From NCBI GenBank assembly GCA_003971905.1, contig RSEE01000079.1, positions 62,001 through 126,000 of the forward strand: a DNA stretch of 64,000 nt, read 5' to 3'. Under the pieces are notes generated by a model. That model saw nothing but the letters and a program-made list of their open reading frames with translations. It was not told the origin of the DNA and did no database searches. Shown piece by piece: positions 50,917 to 62,440 of this stretch. Numbering within the stretch: the stretch's first letter is position 1; each line of letters starts with the position of its first letter. The translations under genes and the position numbers were made by a program. Source of the DNA: Moniliella sp. 'wahieum'. Taxonomy: Eukaryota; Basidiomycota; Moniliellomycetes; Moniliellales; Moniliellaceae.

Positions 50917-53900
50917 TTAACCATGTTTCTTATGGAAGAGCGAACCGAGCTTGCGGCCTTTCTTACCAAACACCGAGCGAGAATCATCCGCGTCCGCCGT
51001 ACCCGCCGTAGCCATCGTGTTCATCGTGTCATCTTGGCCCTCCGCACCCGCAGGCACACCCGACGCAGCCGACGCATGTTTACGATGGCCAAACAAGTGC
51101 TTAGGAGTAGAGATGACGCTCTTGCCCAACCCACCTACTGCTCCACCCACCGCACCTACACCACCTACCACGCCGCCCGCTACGCCACCCACTGCGCCGC
51201 CCACGGCGCCCACTGCACCACCCACGTTGCCCAACCCAGCGGCGATGCCCGTTGCTGCAGCTGTGATGCCAGCGCGGCCATTGGGCACCCCTCGGGATGG
51301 AACGTGAGGCGAAGTGTGCAGGGGGATGACCGTCGCCGGCATGCTCGCCCACGACGGGAAGGTGACTTCGCGCGCTTCGTCTGCCTCGAGCGCCGATAAG
51401 TCCGGGAGGTTGAACCCGCCCAGCGCGTCGCCAGCTCCCAACTGGTCCCAATCACGTAGCTCGATGCGTACCGCCGGCGCGGTCCGGTCGATCAGCGGGA
51501 CAGTGCCCAAGGTTTCGTTCCAGGTCGGGTGGAGCGATTTCTTGATCGTCTTGGTCTGCGCTACGCGTTCGCCTCCAATTACCAGAGCGGCAAAGGGGTC
51601 GGAGGACTTGCCGCCGCGATCGGCCCCACGTAGGTTCTCAGCATGCAGCGCATCGATCTTGAGCAGTCCCTGGTTCAACACGCTCTCCTGCGCCGACGGT
51701 TCAAACGGAATGGGCATCCACCGGCTCTGCACCTCAATCGTACACGGCCCACCCCCTGGCCCAACGGGATCTGCAAGCCCGTCACGTTGCCCACTGCACC
51801 TGTCACGCCCGACGTGACGCCCGACACGCTCTTGCCCACTACTCCCATCGCCCCGGAACCCAACTTGCCCAGCCCGCCTAAGCCCGACGACACGGCACTC
51901 AACCCAGGCATGTTCTTGGTCGCGTTGGCCGCAGCGTTTTTCGCGCTTCCTGTGCCGAATCGGGCAAATTGCCAAAGCCAGGGATGGTCTGCGGGTTAAA
52001 GGAAGGGTTGGCTGCCAGTGTAAACGTGTTCTTGCCCGTCAATGTGGCCTCGAGGAAGGCGCGAGCCTGGAAAGTTCCCGTGGCCACAACGTCCGACAGG
52101 TTGGTATCGTTGCCGTCGCCACGAGTGCGCACACGAAGTGTGATCTCACTCGTGTCCAGATCCTTGATTACCGCTTCGCACACCTCGTCAAACACGTTGA
52201 CCGCTTGCCGTGAGGGCTCGGTAAGGTACGTAGGCCAGTAGCCATCGTCAACCAGCACTTCCACGCGGGCCTGCTTGACGCTCAATTTACCCTCCAGCAC
52301 GTTGATAGCCAACACGCCACGCGGTTGCTTAACCAGCTGCTCAGGTGAGAGGATAACTCCCCCGGCTTCTCCTCCTCAGGCTCGGGCTTTTGGTCGGCGT
52401 CGGCTCCGCCTTGTCCGCAGTCGTCTCAGTCGTTTCTAGTCGTCTCCTTGGCCGATTCGGCTGGAATGGCAGGCAGGCTTTCCTTGGAAGGAGGTTGATC
52501 CAGCGCTTTGGCCTTCTCCACCGCATCCGGTTCACCATTGTCGAACACAGCGTCACGCAAATGCACAGCAGGTAGGAACTCCACCTCCAGCTCAAGCGTG
52601 CCGGTCTTCTTGCCCCCAGGCCCACCTGGGCTTTAATTGTCTTCTTTCCCGTTGAGCGGTAGGGCCACGGGTCGGTTTGAGACTTGTGTGCGTTCTCACT
52701 CTCCTCCCGCGCAAACTTGTTCACCGTCAGCTCGTACTTGCCCAAGAACCGATGCTTGCCATTCGGCTGATAGTCCATCAACTCCACCATCACCCGTTCC
52801 TGGAGCGAATGAACCGGGGCATACAGTGGCTGGGACTTAAAGTCAGGCGTGGACGTCTGGAGAAGCACCTTGCTGCGATCGGAAACGAGGCCCTTGTTAC
52901 GCAGCTCCACAAACGGCAAGGGCTTGCCTGCCAAACCAGAGCCTTTGCCGAGCGTGACCCGCAACGTGCCAATCGAAGGGGTGTAGCCCGAACCAGAGTT
53001 GACTCCGCCAGCCATCCGGACAGGCTTCCAAACTGCCGAGATGGATACACGCATGCGCGACGACCCACCGCTTTGCGTCAGGAGCGGGAACCAATCCTGT
53101 CCATGCGCCGCAGCCTCCAGCATATCGTCAAGCTTGACCGCCAGCTGTCCCACAGGCTTGTCGTTGTCATCCACAATCTCCAGTCCCACCACCGCCTTCT
53201 CGCGTTGAGTGACAAGCAGCGGCAGTTGGAATTCCCAGTTTGGTGCGTCAGACTTTTTGAACACGTTCGAAACGTTGACTTGCTTGCCATTGAGCAGAAT
53301 CCGGGCCTTCGAGTTCAGTTGCTTGCTTCCCAAGTTTTTGGCCGAGTGCACCGTTAGCGCCAGCACACCCGTCCGCGTCTCAGGAAGCGGGAGCTCCGTT
53401 CCATCTGGCGTTTTCTCTGGCTTGAGCAGGGGGAAATACGAAATCCCATACTGCAGCGTTCCACGCGCCTTGCCATTGAGGATAATCGGATCCGACAGTC
53501 CATCTTGTTCCGGGTTCTGCGCTAGCTCAGCAAGGTCAAACGTGGTTGTCCCCAATGGGTTGTCGGCGCGCACGTCATTGTAATCCAGTGTATTGAGCGT
53601 GAGCAGACCAGCGAGGGAGTTGATCAGCACAAATTTGGTCTCGCGCCAATTCGGGTTGCTGGTACTCTGTTTAACCGAAGTCTTCTCCAATACATCAGGC
53701 TTGTCGTTGAGGGTGAGCGAGACGTAAGGGTCCGGTGTGCCACCCCCAAATTTAACACCTTGCACGTCCTTGGCCGAGTAGATCGAGACTTGCAGGACAC
53801 CAATGGCCGTGTCCATCAGATTTCCGGCAAGCAATTCTTCCAAGTTAACCGTAAACACGTTGGGGGAATACATCATGGGTCCCAGGTTGGCATGCACTTG

Positions 53901-55267
53901 ACCTTGAATAAACTCATTGAGGCCTGGAATGTTGCCGACATCAAAACCAAGCTTGCTTCCACCAACGGGCTTGAGTACATAGTCAAACTTGGGCGGTTCC
54001 ATAAAGCTGATGCCAACTGTCTGAACATTGGGGAAGTTGGAGATGAGCTTAAACTGAACGCGAAGGGTGCCCGAAAATTGCATGTTCTGCACAAGGATCG
54101 GGAACGTGGCGCCAGCCAATCCGGCGCCAATGCGCACGCTCAGCTCGACTTTCGGATCAATTTTTTCCTTGGCCTGCTTGACCGTCATGTCGCTCGTGTC
54201 CTCGGGGGTGTAGTTGAACTTCCATTCGGTCATGATGACATCCTCGTCAGTGTGTGGGAAGGTGCGGACATAGGTGAACTGGGGGCCTTGGAACCGAGAG
54301 TGAACTGGGTCAGACGGATGGCATCGAGGAACGAAGGACAGTTTTGGACCAGGATGCCATCGGCGATCTGGATGACCTGGGCAGAAAGAGCGGGCATGTA
54401 GATGGGCCAGAAGCGGCAAGGAAGTTGTTGAGCCACATCATCTTCTCCCCATCGCCATCGGACACGTCCTCGAGAGCCTTTTTGCGGACGATGATGCGTT
54501 CCTGGTCGTCCTTGTAGCGCACCGCAACACGTTCCAGAGCACGGTTGTACGCTGCGATGACAAACATGCCAACAATCACCATGCCCGCCACGCCAAGGCG
54601 GATCTTGGTCAAGAGCCAGACAAAGAACGAGGCACCGAGAATGACCGAACCATTGGCAAGAAAGTTGCCCAAGTGGCTGTGGGCAATGTGGTCGCGAATA
54701 CGAAAGACGGTGGCCATGTGGCCCTCCTTGGCGCCCGAAGCAACGGTGGTGGCGAGTTCCTTGGGCTGGGTGCTCTGGGCCGAGGCGGACGGGGCCTGGG
54801 GGGCAGGCGCCTCGGCCTCGCCCTCGACGGCCATGCCGGGTGGAGCGACAAGGCGGCCCTGGTCATCGTACGTGGCGGTGGGGTTGGCAGCGCCACTCGA
54901 GATGGGGTGCTTGGCGGCCTGGACAGCTTCTTCGGTGGGCTGAGGCTGACAGGGCAAGGAGAGGAGGAAAGTGAGTGGGGGACCAAAGCGGAGAGCAGAA
55001 GAAGGAAAGGGCGACGTACCAGAGGCTTGTCGAAGCCGGCCTGAGGGTCCTGCATCAGGCCCTGGCGGATGGCGGACTGCGCCTGCTCGGCGGCCTTGGC
55101 GGCCGGGGCAGCCTTGGGATCGAAGTGGGGCGCAGGCGGCTCGGGGGAGGCGCATGGCCAGCGGGGGGAGCGCTGGCGTCGGCCACGGGCGGCTGGGCGG
55201 GAACAGGCGCAGCGGAGGGTGCGGCGTCCCCACTGGGGCGGGAGGCGTGGTGCGGCAGATTCACCAT
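50917..55267 (-). CDS. TCB: Tricalbin: SMP plus five C2 domains, ER-plasma membrane tether (frame breaks)
   Basis: Tricalbins (extended synaptotagmins) tether cortical ER to the plasma membrane and move lipids. ATG at 55267 gives MVNLPHHASRPSG. An intron lies at 54946..55019 (donor GTACGT). The membrane hairpin spans GSVILGASFFVWLLTKIRLG and VAGMVIVGMFVIAAY. The SMP domain runs from WLNNFL through FWPIYMPALSAQVIQIADG to NMQFSGTLRVQFKL and PPKFDYVLKPVGG. C2 domains begin near GVLQVSIYSAKDVQG, TGVLALTVHSAKNLG, GTLRVTLGKGSGLAG, GVLAINVLEGKLSVK and GLLKIDALHAENLRGADRGG, the last with an SSDPFAALV calcium-type loop. A Gly/Val/Ala repeat and KKGRKLGSLFHKKHG end the protein at 50917. Breaks near 55150, 54415, 54293, 52610-52340, 51960 and 51780 need repair. 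It is about 1,400 residues; the numbered paralogue cannot be told. Confidence 0.93.
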
Positions 55268-58200
55268 CTCGGCAAAGCCAACGACGGTGGTGGTGAGCCA
55301 GAACACCAAGCGAGCACTTCCGAGCGGCCCCAGCACCGGCAGCGTTCAGTCACGCTCACCCGTCACGCGTCACGCCGCACACGCACGCCGTGCGCAGGCA
55401 AGGCAGTGCACTGCCAGACCCGCCGCCACTGCCCCCCCCCAGCGCCAGGCGCATGCACGCCACCCGTGTGCAGCCGCAGGGGATGTGCACGCGCGCCACA
55501 CTCGCTCCGTGCGTCTGCACTGCCCGCCCCGCGTGGTCACTGACGTCACATCGTGCTCGCCCGGCGCCTGTGCTCCCACGCGGCTGCGCAGACAAGCAGT
55601 GGACCAACGCGAGGTCGGCGCGCTCAGCCTAAGCGCTGCACGCTGCACAGCCTCCCAGCCGCCCCGTGCAGCGGCTGCCGCGCCGCAGCAGAGCCAGGGG
55701 GCAGTCTATGGCCCGTGCGCGTCCTGCGTGCTCGCAAACATGGCCACGTGACCTCGTCACCCGCTCGCTCCGCCTGGCCGCCTGATAACCTCGAGTAGCA
55801 CCACCCGCACGCTCCGGCCAACCCAGCCATCTCGTCACCATCATGACATAGCCCAGGGCCGCCCCAACCCTGCCATCCGATGCATCCGCCTTATAGCACC
55901 GTCTCGGTGGTGCGTATTCTCTCTTGGTTCTGTTTGAGCCACACACCCGACCCACGTCTTTCCAAGCCCACCCTGCGCTGGACAACGAATTCCTTTTTAC
56001 GGACGCAGACTTGCTCGAGAGAGCTTCTCTCTGTAGACGCCCATGAAACCAACAACCGGGCGAGAAGACCAGACCACTTCAAAATCGAATATGCGACTAG
56101 GACAGAGCCGAGATCAAGAGGAGAAGCCCTGCCTCCGCCGCACGCCTAACCTGGCGATCCACCCCTCTTGTAAGACCGGCCGGAGGCGGAGAACCCAAGG
56201 AGTTGTGGGTGGTGACCTTCTGGAAATGGATAGTAATGTTATCCACGATTGTGGGTTGAGGACTCAAAACTCTAAGCCTCGCGCCACACCTGGAAGAAAC
56301 AGAGGTTCGAGTAAGCCGAATGAGGTAAGTACGTGGAGGCTTCGGAGGTCAACTATATGGGGCAAGGGGTAAAGATCAAGCCGATAGTAGGGATCAGACG
56401 CCTTGGCCTAATACGTATACGTCCCTGATGAGACCTGGGGTCCGGATGGTTTTCGAGGGTGGTGCAATCACACTGGTGGTGGTGGTGTGGTCTAAGCCAA
56501 CCCGCAACACCTACAGAGGAACATCAAGCAGAGAGTCGCCACCAGGGGCTAAGCTGTGTATCAACAAGGAAAACAGGAGAGAGAAGACAACGGAACACCT
56601 AGGCCTGAGGAGGAACTGAAGGGACGTTAGCCGTAGCACAAGCCACCCGGTGGCTCAACAGGTCATTCCAACATTGAACCTTACCCTCATTCCACTCTGC
56701 CCATCCAAACACCTCGCACACAGTCGTATATCGTCCCCGCGGTATAACAGAGAGAAGGCCCCGCTCAACGTACATCTCTTTTGTGCCGAGAAGCTAGTTT
56801 GTGAGAGGCGGCATCAACGTTCAATAACTATATTCTCCCTGTGATATACTATAGGCATGAACCTCCTTGTCCGCACGACCATGGACTATTTTTTCCGCAC
56901 CCAAGCTACCCTCTCCCCCTTTGCCCGCAAGCTTGATAGATCAAGGGATCCTTGCAGCGGCTTTAATTTCATCGCTGGGTTCGTTCCCCGGAATGGGGAA
57001 AGATTTTTGTGTGTGCGCAAATGTAGTGTCAAGACTTTTGAGTGTGTTTTTGACAAAAGAAGGTTCCTGCTTGGAGAGGAGACCCTTTACTATTTTGCCC
57101 CACAGCTTCTCTCTGGCAACGTGTTCCCGCACTCGTTCTCTCTCTGTCCACAGACACGAACGAGAGAGCGAAAGTACCCTTTGGGCATAATAGACTGCTT
57201 CGGTCTTTATAATACCATGTACAAAGCGTAAGGCTGGGACAACGGAACGCTCAGCGCTTTGCCTATAAACGTTAAACCGACCTCCTCATCCTAATAAAAA
57301 AGGGTTTCAACAGTGCGGGGAGGCCCAAAAAGGCTACAATAAGGGCACAGGGTTTCGAAAACACTAGATATGATGGCCTTTTTGCACGCCGAATGGTAGT
57401 TACTAGTAGTATATTATGCGCACAATAGGATATGCACCGCACACCCCACCGATGCGCGTATCGAATCGACAATATAGGATTTTTTTCGCTCGTCGAACTG
57501 TGCACCCGGCATACACAGGAGTACCAGTCCTCTCCTTCTCTGATGCTGCCCCCGCACTAGTATGTCGACCACATCGTGCGCCACATTCAAGGGTCTTTTT
57601 TGCCACTTGTTTACATGTTACTACACCCCACCGATCCGGAGTTAGGATAGGGCAAGAGCCACGCAAGGCGAGTGTGGCATACGTATACTCACTCCTAAGG
57701 CCCAACGTTTTGAATGCGCTGATGGAATAATAAGGTTATTGACGAGACGAAGTAGATGGTCCAGAGAAGGAGGGTAGCAAATACGAAGGAAGACGGAACC
57801 GGGCGGGAGAGCGGAGAGGGGTACTAAGCCCGGGGGGCTGTGCGGGTGGATGATGGATGATGAACGGGGCGGGAGAATCGATCAATTGGAAGACCCAAGT
57901 ATTAGTCGACACAAGGAGAAGGGCCGGCGAAGGGTTTAGGGCTGGAGACGTTGCAGGGAGAGACGGCGAGGCGGATCGGTAGTGTGTGGAGAGAGGTGGT
58001 GCAGTTGCCTCTTGATCCAACAAGATTGCGCTTAGTAGGAAGAGCAGTGGCCGTCCCAACGCGGGGAAACGAATTACGGAGAGTGCGCAAGACGGAGGGC
58101 TTGCTTATTGCTTTTGTCAAATTTGCAAGATGGGGAAAAAATAGGGGGAAACCTGCTTAATTGGCCATGCAACCACAGATATCTGTTGCCAGGCGTGCTG

Positions 58201-59094
58201 AGAGCACACAGACGGATAGATGCCCTAGGAGACTGCCTTGCACTGGGAGGTGCTGCTGTGGGAGGCCTGTGTGGCAGCCAGCCTGGATGGCAAAGGGTTG
58301 GGTCCAGACGACCTAAAGGGCGAGGCAGGCCGGCTGTGAATTTTTGGCGTGGGCAAAAACCACGCTTGATTGCTCCGTGCCCAGCCACTAGTCAAAGCAC
58401 ACTCCACCGCACAGGCACAGGAGCGCAGTGCGCCAGGGCTTCATACTTTCAGAATTGCAGGCGGCCGTCGGGGAACGAAACAAGTGTGCTTAAAAAAACG
58501 ATGGGATGCGGTGTTGCCAGCGTACGTTCGGGGGAAGGCATCTGGCTGGAGGATGGCGGAGTGTGCCCGCTTGCGGCCTGGAGGCCAAGTGCGCACGCAC
58601 AGGCGAACAGTTAAGGGCGCACACGCCATCACAGTGGAGTAGGATGCAGCAGCCCCACGCATTACCCGGGTCGAAAGGAAACTGACCGGTGAGGATAGCG
58701 ATGAACACCCCAACGCACCCCGAAGAAGCGTCTGGCTACAGAGAGACCAGACGCGGCCTAGGCCCAGGCCCCAGCCCAAATCAGGCGTTAGTAGTTAGGG
58801 CATGGTAGTGCCCACAGTGCGCTGGAGGCTGCTGATCACAGACTCTGGAGCACTCGGGCAGCGCTGGGGGCATAGCAGGCCCCAGCTTCCAACTGTAGCA
58901 CCCGCGCGCGCATAAGCAGATGCGAGTCAGCGGCCGCAAGAAGGGGATCGGTCAGTACGACCCCACACCCCCTGCCATGCAAAACCCATTAATATCATAG
59001 GCGAGGAGAAGGCAAGCATCTGTTTTTTGCCCCCTCCACCCCCCCACCTCTGCGATCCGTATCTCTCTCTGCTACCCAGCATCTTCGCCACCAC
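55268..59094. other. Long stretch without a supported gene
   Basis: GC-rich promoter side of the tricalbin to about 55800, then less GC-rich DNA. Plus ORF 56857..57231 (124 aa, MNLLVRTTMDYFF) is unrecognised. ACACCCCACCGAT occurs twice (about 57438 and 57626) in an AT-rich segment. No tRNA, TE domain or array was seen. Confidence 0.5.
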
Positions 59095-60692
59095 CATGGA
59101 CATGGACCCGTCACTCCCATCATTGTGCCCATTACCTACCAGCCCGCTCCTAGTCCTCGCCGCCGCCCATCTCCCCCTCACCGTCCTCGCGGGAAGGCAT
59201 ACGTCTAAGCGACCTAACACCTGATCGCTCTGTGCAGCCGATCCGGCCGACAGAGTGGTCCTTGCTACAGGCTCTGCATGCCATTCGGCCTGGTATGCAT
59301 GTGCCAGCTATGCCATGGCCCGAAGCGGTTTTAAGATGGTGTCCTGGCCCAAGCCCATGCTTGCGTTTTCTGTCTTCTGCCAGCGCAAGAGAAGGGTGGT
59401 GGCGAGGTGGAGTGGCTGGTATCGCTCACGTTGGCTAACGTCTGGGCATCTCTCCTCCCCCTTCCACCATGGCTGGCTACCGACGCCTGTTCCAAGGATC
59501 AGAAGATGAGTTGCCCGTTCACTGGGCGTTGGTGTTGAACCTATTTGCCAAAGCGGGCAAGATGAATGCTCGCCTGGCCCGTGCAACCAAGTACAAGACC
59601 TCCAAGGCCTACCTGTCCATCCTGTCCGATATGCAGGGCATGGACCAGATCGGGTTTAGTTTGCCCCTGCGCGACCGTACCACGCCACATTTGGATTCGG
59701 CGGTCCGGATGGTGGTCACACCTTTTCCTGCCGGCGTGAAAGCGCCACGGGATTGGATTGGCTACTTTGTCGATCGCATTAACCCAAACGCAAACTATAC
59801 CTCCGCCTATGTTCCTGGTGTGTATGGCCCTACGTATGCGTGTCCCGTTTCCGTGCGCAACAAGTTGGAGCGACTTGGTATGGACCGATGCATGCAGCGT
59901 GCCGGCCTGCTCCCGTTTCAATTTGGATTGCGTACGTCCCCTCCGCCCCTCTCCCCACCGTCTCACTTTTGAGAAAAGATGAATGAACTGACCAAGAGCG
60001 AAACCAGAGATGCACGGAAACCTTATCCGTCTCACCAGTTCGTCCTGCAGAATGGGTCCGGTCAATGTTGAGTGGATTGGCGCTGTGGACGAGCCGAACA
60101 ACGTGATGAGGCTGGCTGGCTTGGTTCTTGTCCTTTCGGCCATGATGGAGAAACTGAATCCATCGTGGTGGCAGTGGAATTACCTTCCCTTTATACGCCC
60201 GGGAATGCAGCTGCAGCTCGATGCAATCATCGAAGTCCCCGAGGAAAAAAGGATCATATGCCTCTTCCCCAAGAGTGTGGGCCATGGTCACCAAGCTTGC
60301 CCCGGCTTTATCAGATGAACCAGGAGGCCCAAGGGGAGAAGGCCCAGGAGGAGGACGATGAGAAGGATCAGGATCAGGAGCAGGAGCAGGAGCAAGAGCA
60401 AGATGATGAGGAAGATGCGGATGACGCAGATACGGTGACTAAGGTTCCTTTCTCATCTGACAATGCAGAGGAGGAGGATTCATTTTGCTACCGGATGTAC
60501 GAGTCGCGAGCTCTCCCCCTGGTCCCTCCACCCGTGCAGGGAGAGGGAAATCAAAAGGAAGACAAAGTGCGAAGAGGATCAGAAGACTCGACGGCTTCCT
60601 CCTCTTCGTCAGGGAGCCTGGCCAGCACCATGATTGCTAAGATGATCGCTGTGGTCTGGCCCGAGGTTGCTGTGGAGCCGGGGCAAGAGTAA
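59095..60692 (+). CDS. Unrecognised protein with acidic Gln/Glu/Asp-rich tail (exon structure uncertain)
   Basis: I do not recognise this gene. A plausible start at 59095 (MDMDPSLPSLCPLP) enters a hydrophobic stretch, LLVLAAAHLPLTVLAG. A GC-AG style intron could follow (59197..59237, ACCTAAC branch, TGTGCAG acceptor). The best coding segment is 59469-59931, with ELPVHWALVLNLFAKAGKMN, RTTPHLDSAVRMVVTPFPAG and DWIGYFVDRINPN. An intron at 59932..60007 (donor GTACGT) leads to MHGNLIRLTSSS and VEWIGAVDEPNNVMRLAG. A frame change then gives an acidic EQEQEQEQDDEEDADD tract and a Ser-rich tail ending SLASTMIAKMIAVVWPEVAV and a stop at 60692. Phase-consistent splicing and continuous codon quality argue for a real gene. 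No domain, and hence no function, can be assigned. Confidence 0.5.
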
Positions 60693-62044
60693 AAGCGTTT
60701 GTGGTCCACCTCATTGGACCTCTGTTCTACAGCTTTTCGATTCGTTTATTTCATGTTTCATGTTTTCTGTTTCTTGTTTTCTGTTTTCTGTTTCTGTTAT
60801 CATCTCATGTCTATCTCGTACAGCTTGTTCTTCCACTTCTCATTGTTGTATCCTCCCCACAATCGGCGGTTTCTTCAAACCCGTTCTCCCTTGGCATCCG
60901 ACATACATCAGGGTTCAAAGGTTTTATACTACGCGTATATTATACACACATTTTCTGGTTCTTCCTTGAAGTTGTATGGTTGTTCGATGAGACCCCTCTC
61001 AGGTCTCTATCCTTCCACAGTGTACCATGTCAGCCTCCTCTTCTACAACGTAATAGGCTTGCTATAGGCCCCATCATTGCATTATTAGCTGGATATCGTG
61101 CGGATTCTTCGTACTCCGGGTTGGCAATTGTTTTCTAGGAACAGCGTTTCCTTATCCCAGCCATGATCTCTTCTGTAAGAGATATGAATGCCCCAGCCAA
61201 CTCCTGTAAAGGAACAGGAAAAAAACTTCTTCCAATCCTCCGTGGCTCTCGGCTGCAGCCTTCCATGGTATCGTACCCATCACAAGCGCACTATAGATGC
61301 CACGACCTCCTCTCCGCTTCACTGCATCGCGGTGAGACCTCTGGGCGTATAGCGTACATCAGTTGTAGCTACGCGGTGCCTGGTGTAGCCAAAGGTTGCG
61401 TAGGCACCGCCGCTTTTGGACCGTATAGTGACGCGTGACATGTCTTTTTTGTGGAAAGCGTTCCAGACGTGGGAACGGGGAGATTACTATAGATCAGGAA
61501 CTGTGTGGAGGGCAGTAGAGTCGCCACAAAGAAGACCGTTCCTGGGCGCCGGTCAACAAGGAACCAAACAGACAAAGAGCGGGGCACCAGCGACGCTCCT
61601 CCTTCCCACGGAGACGAAGCGTGGGGAAGAACAGAAAATATAATACCCAGAGGCAAGAAAGGGCCGCTGTCTCGCAGCCAAGGATACATAGGGCCCATAC
61701 CCGTTCGGGTCATTAAGGTCATAGATCGAATGAATGTGAATAACGCGTTGAACGGACTTTTTAAAACAAGCGTGTCCCCACATCAACGAGGTGTCAGTTG
61801 TGACTCTCGTTCGCGCTGGAGTCTCTGAGAGACAAGGAGAAGAAGAGACAGCCTAGGGTCTCGTAACTGACAGTACACTAAACCTCCGGTATACCTGTCA
61901 GGCGCAGTATGTAGACAGGCCTGCTCGGCCTCAGTTACTAGTGCGCGCTGACGCGCTGGCGGGGCAACTTACTATTCTATGTGCGTGCAACGATAAGATT
62001 GAGGTTAAACGTACGTTAAACGTTGAACGTTACACGTTAATCGA

Positions 62045-62082
62045 GTTAATCGATAAATCGATCGATAATCGATAATCGATAG
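62045..62082. repeat. ATCGATA heptamer array
   Basis: Imperfect copies of palindrome ATCGAT plus A, with AATCGAGTTAATCG variants at the left edge. Confidence 0.85.
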
Positions 62083-62407
62083 TCGGGGACATGGTGACAT
62101 GCGTCACCGGCCACCCCGTCCCATGTCGCACGTCCCACAGTGTATACCCTGTCACATGTGTCACACACCCAGCCTCTCAGGAAGGTATAGGAACTCCAGC
62201 ACCCCAACTACAAACACCGCTACCCCACGCCCCGCCCGCCCCACCCTGCCCCGCCGCTTCAGCTACGTCTGTTGCCCACAATGAGTACGAGTACTGAGTT
62301 ATAGTCGCCACAAACAGTCCAGCTTCCAACGTTTAACGAACGACGTACAACGTACCAATCGCGGCCAACAGATCCTGTGTGCATCAGATTCATCAGATCC
62401 CACAAAA

Positions 62408-62440
62408 GCACGCGTCACGCGTCACGCGTCACGCACGCGA
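62408..62440. repeat. (ACGCGTC)n heptamer array
   Basis: Three to four copies of palindrome ACGCGT plus C. Confidence 0.9.

Noticed and set aside
50604-51011. Lys/Glu-rich plus-strand ORF
   Set aside because: Translation of a purine tract; it then runs antisense to the tricalbin C-terminus.
57403-57730. Overlapping ~100-aa ORFs on both strands
   Set aside because: The two frames are antisense to each other, neither resembles a known protein, and the segment is AT-rich with a 13-bp direct repeat.
60604-61138. 145-aa hydrophobic plus ORF at 60701
   Set aside because: Lies in the 3' region of the preceding gene; Phe/Leu/Cys content comes from a TTTCTG simple repeat at 60750-60800.
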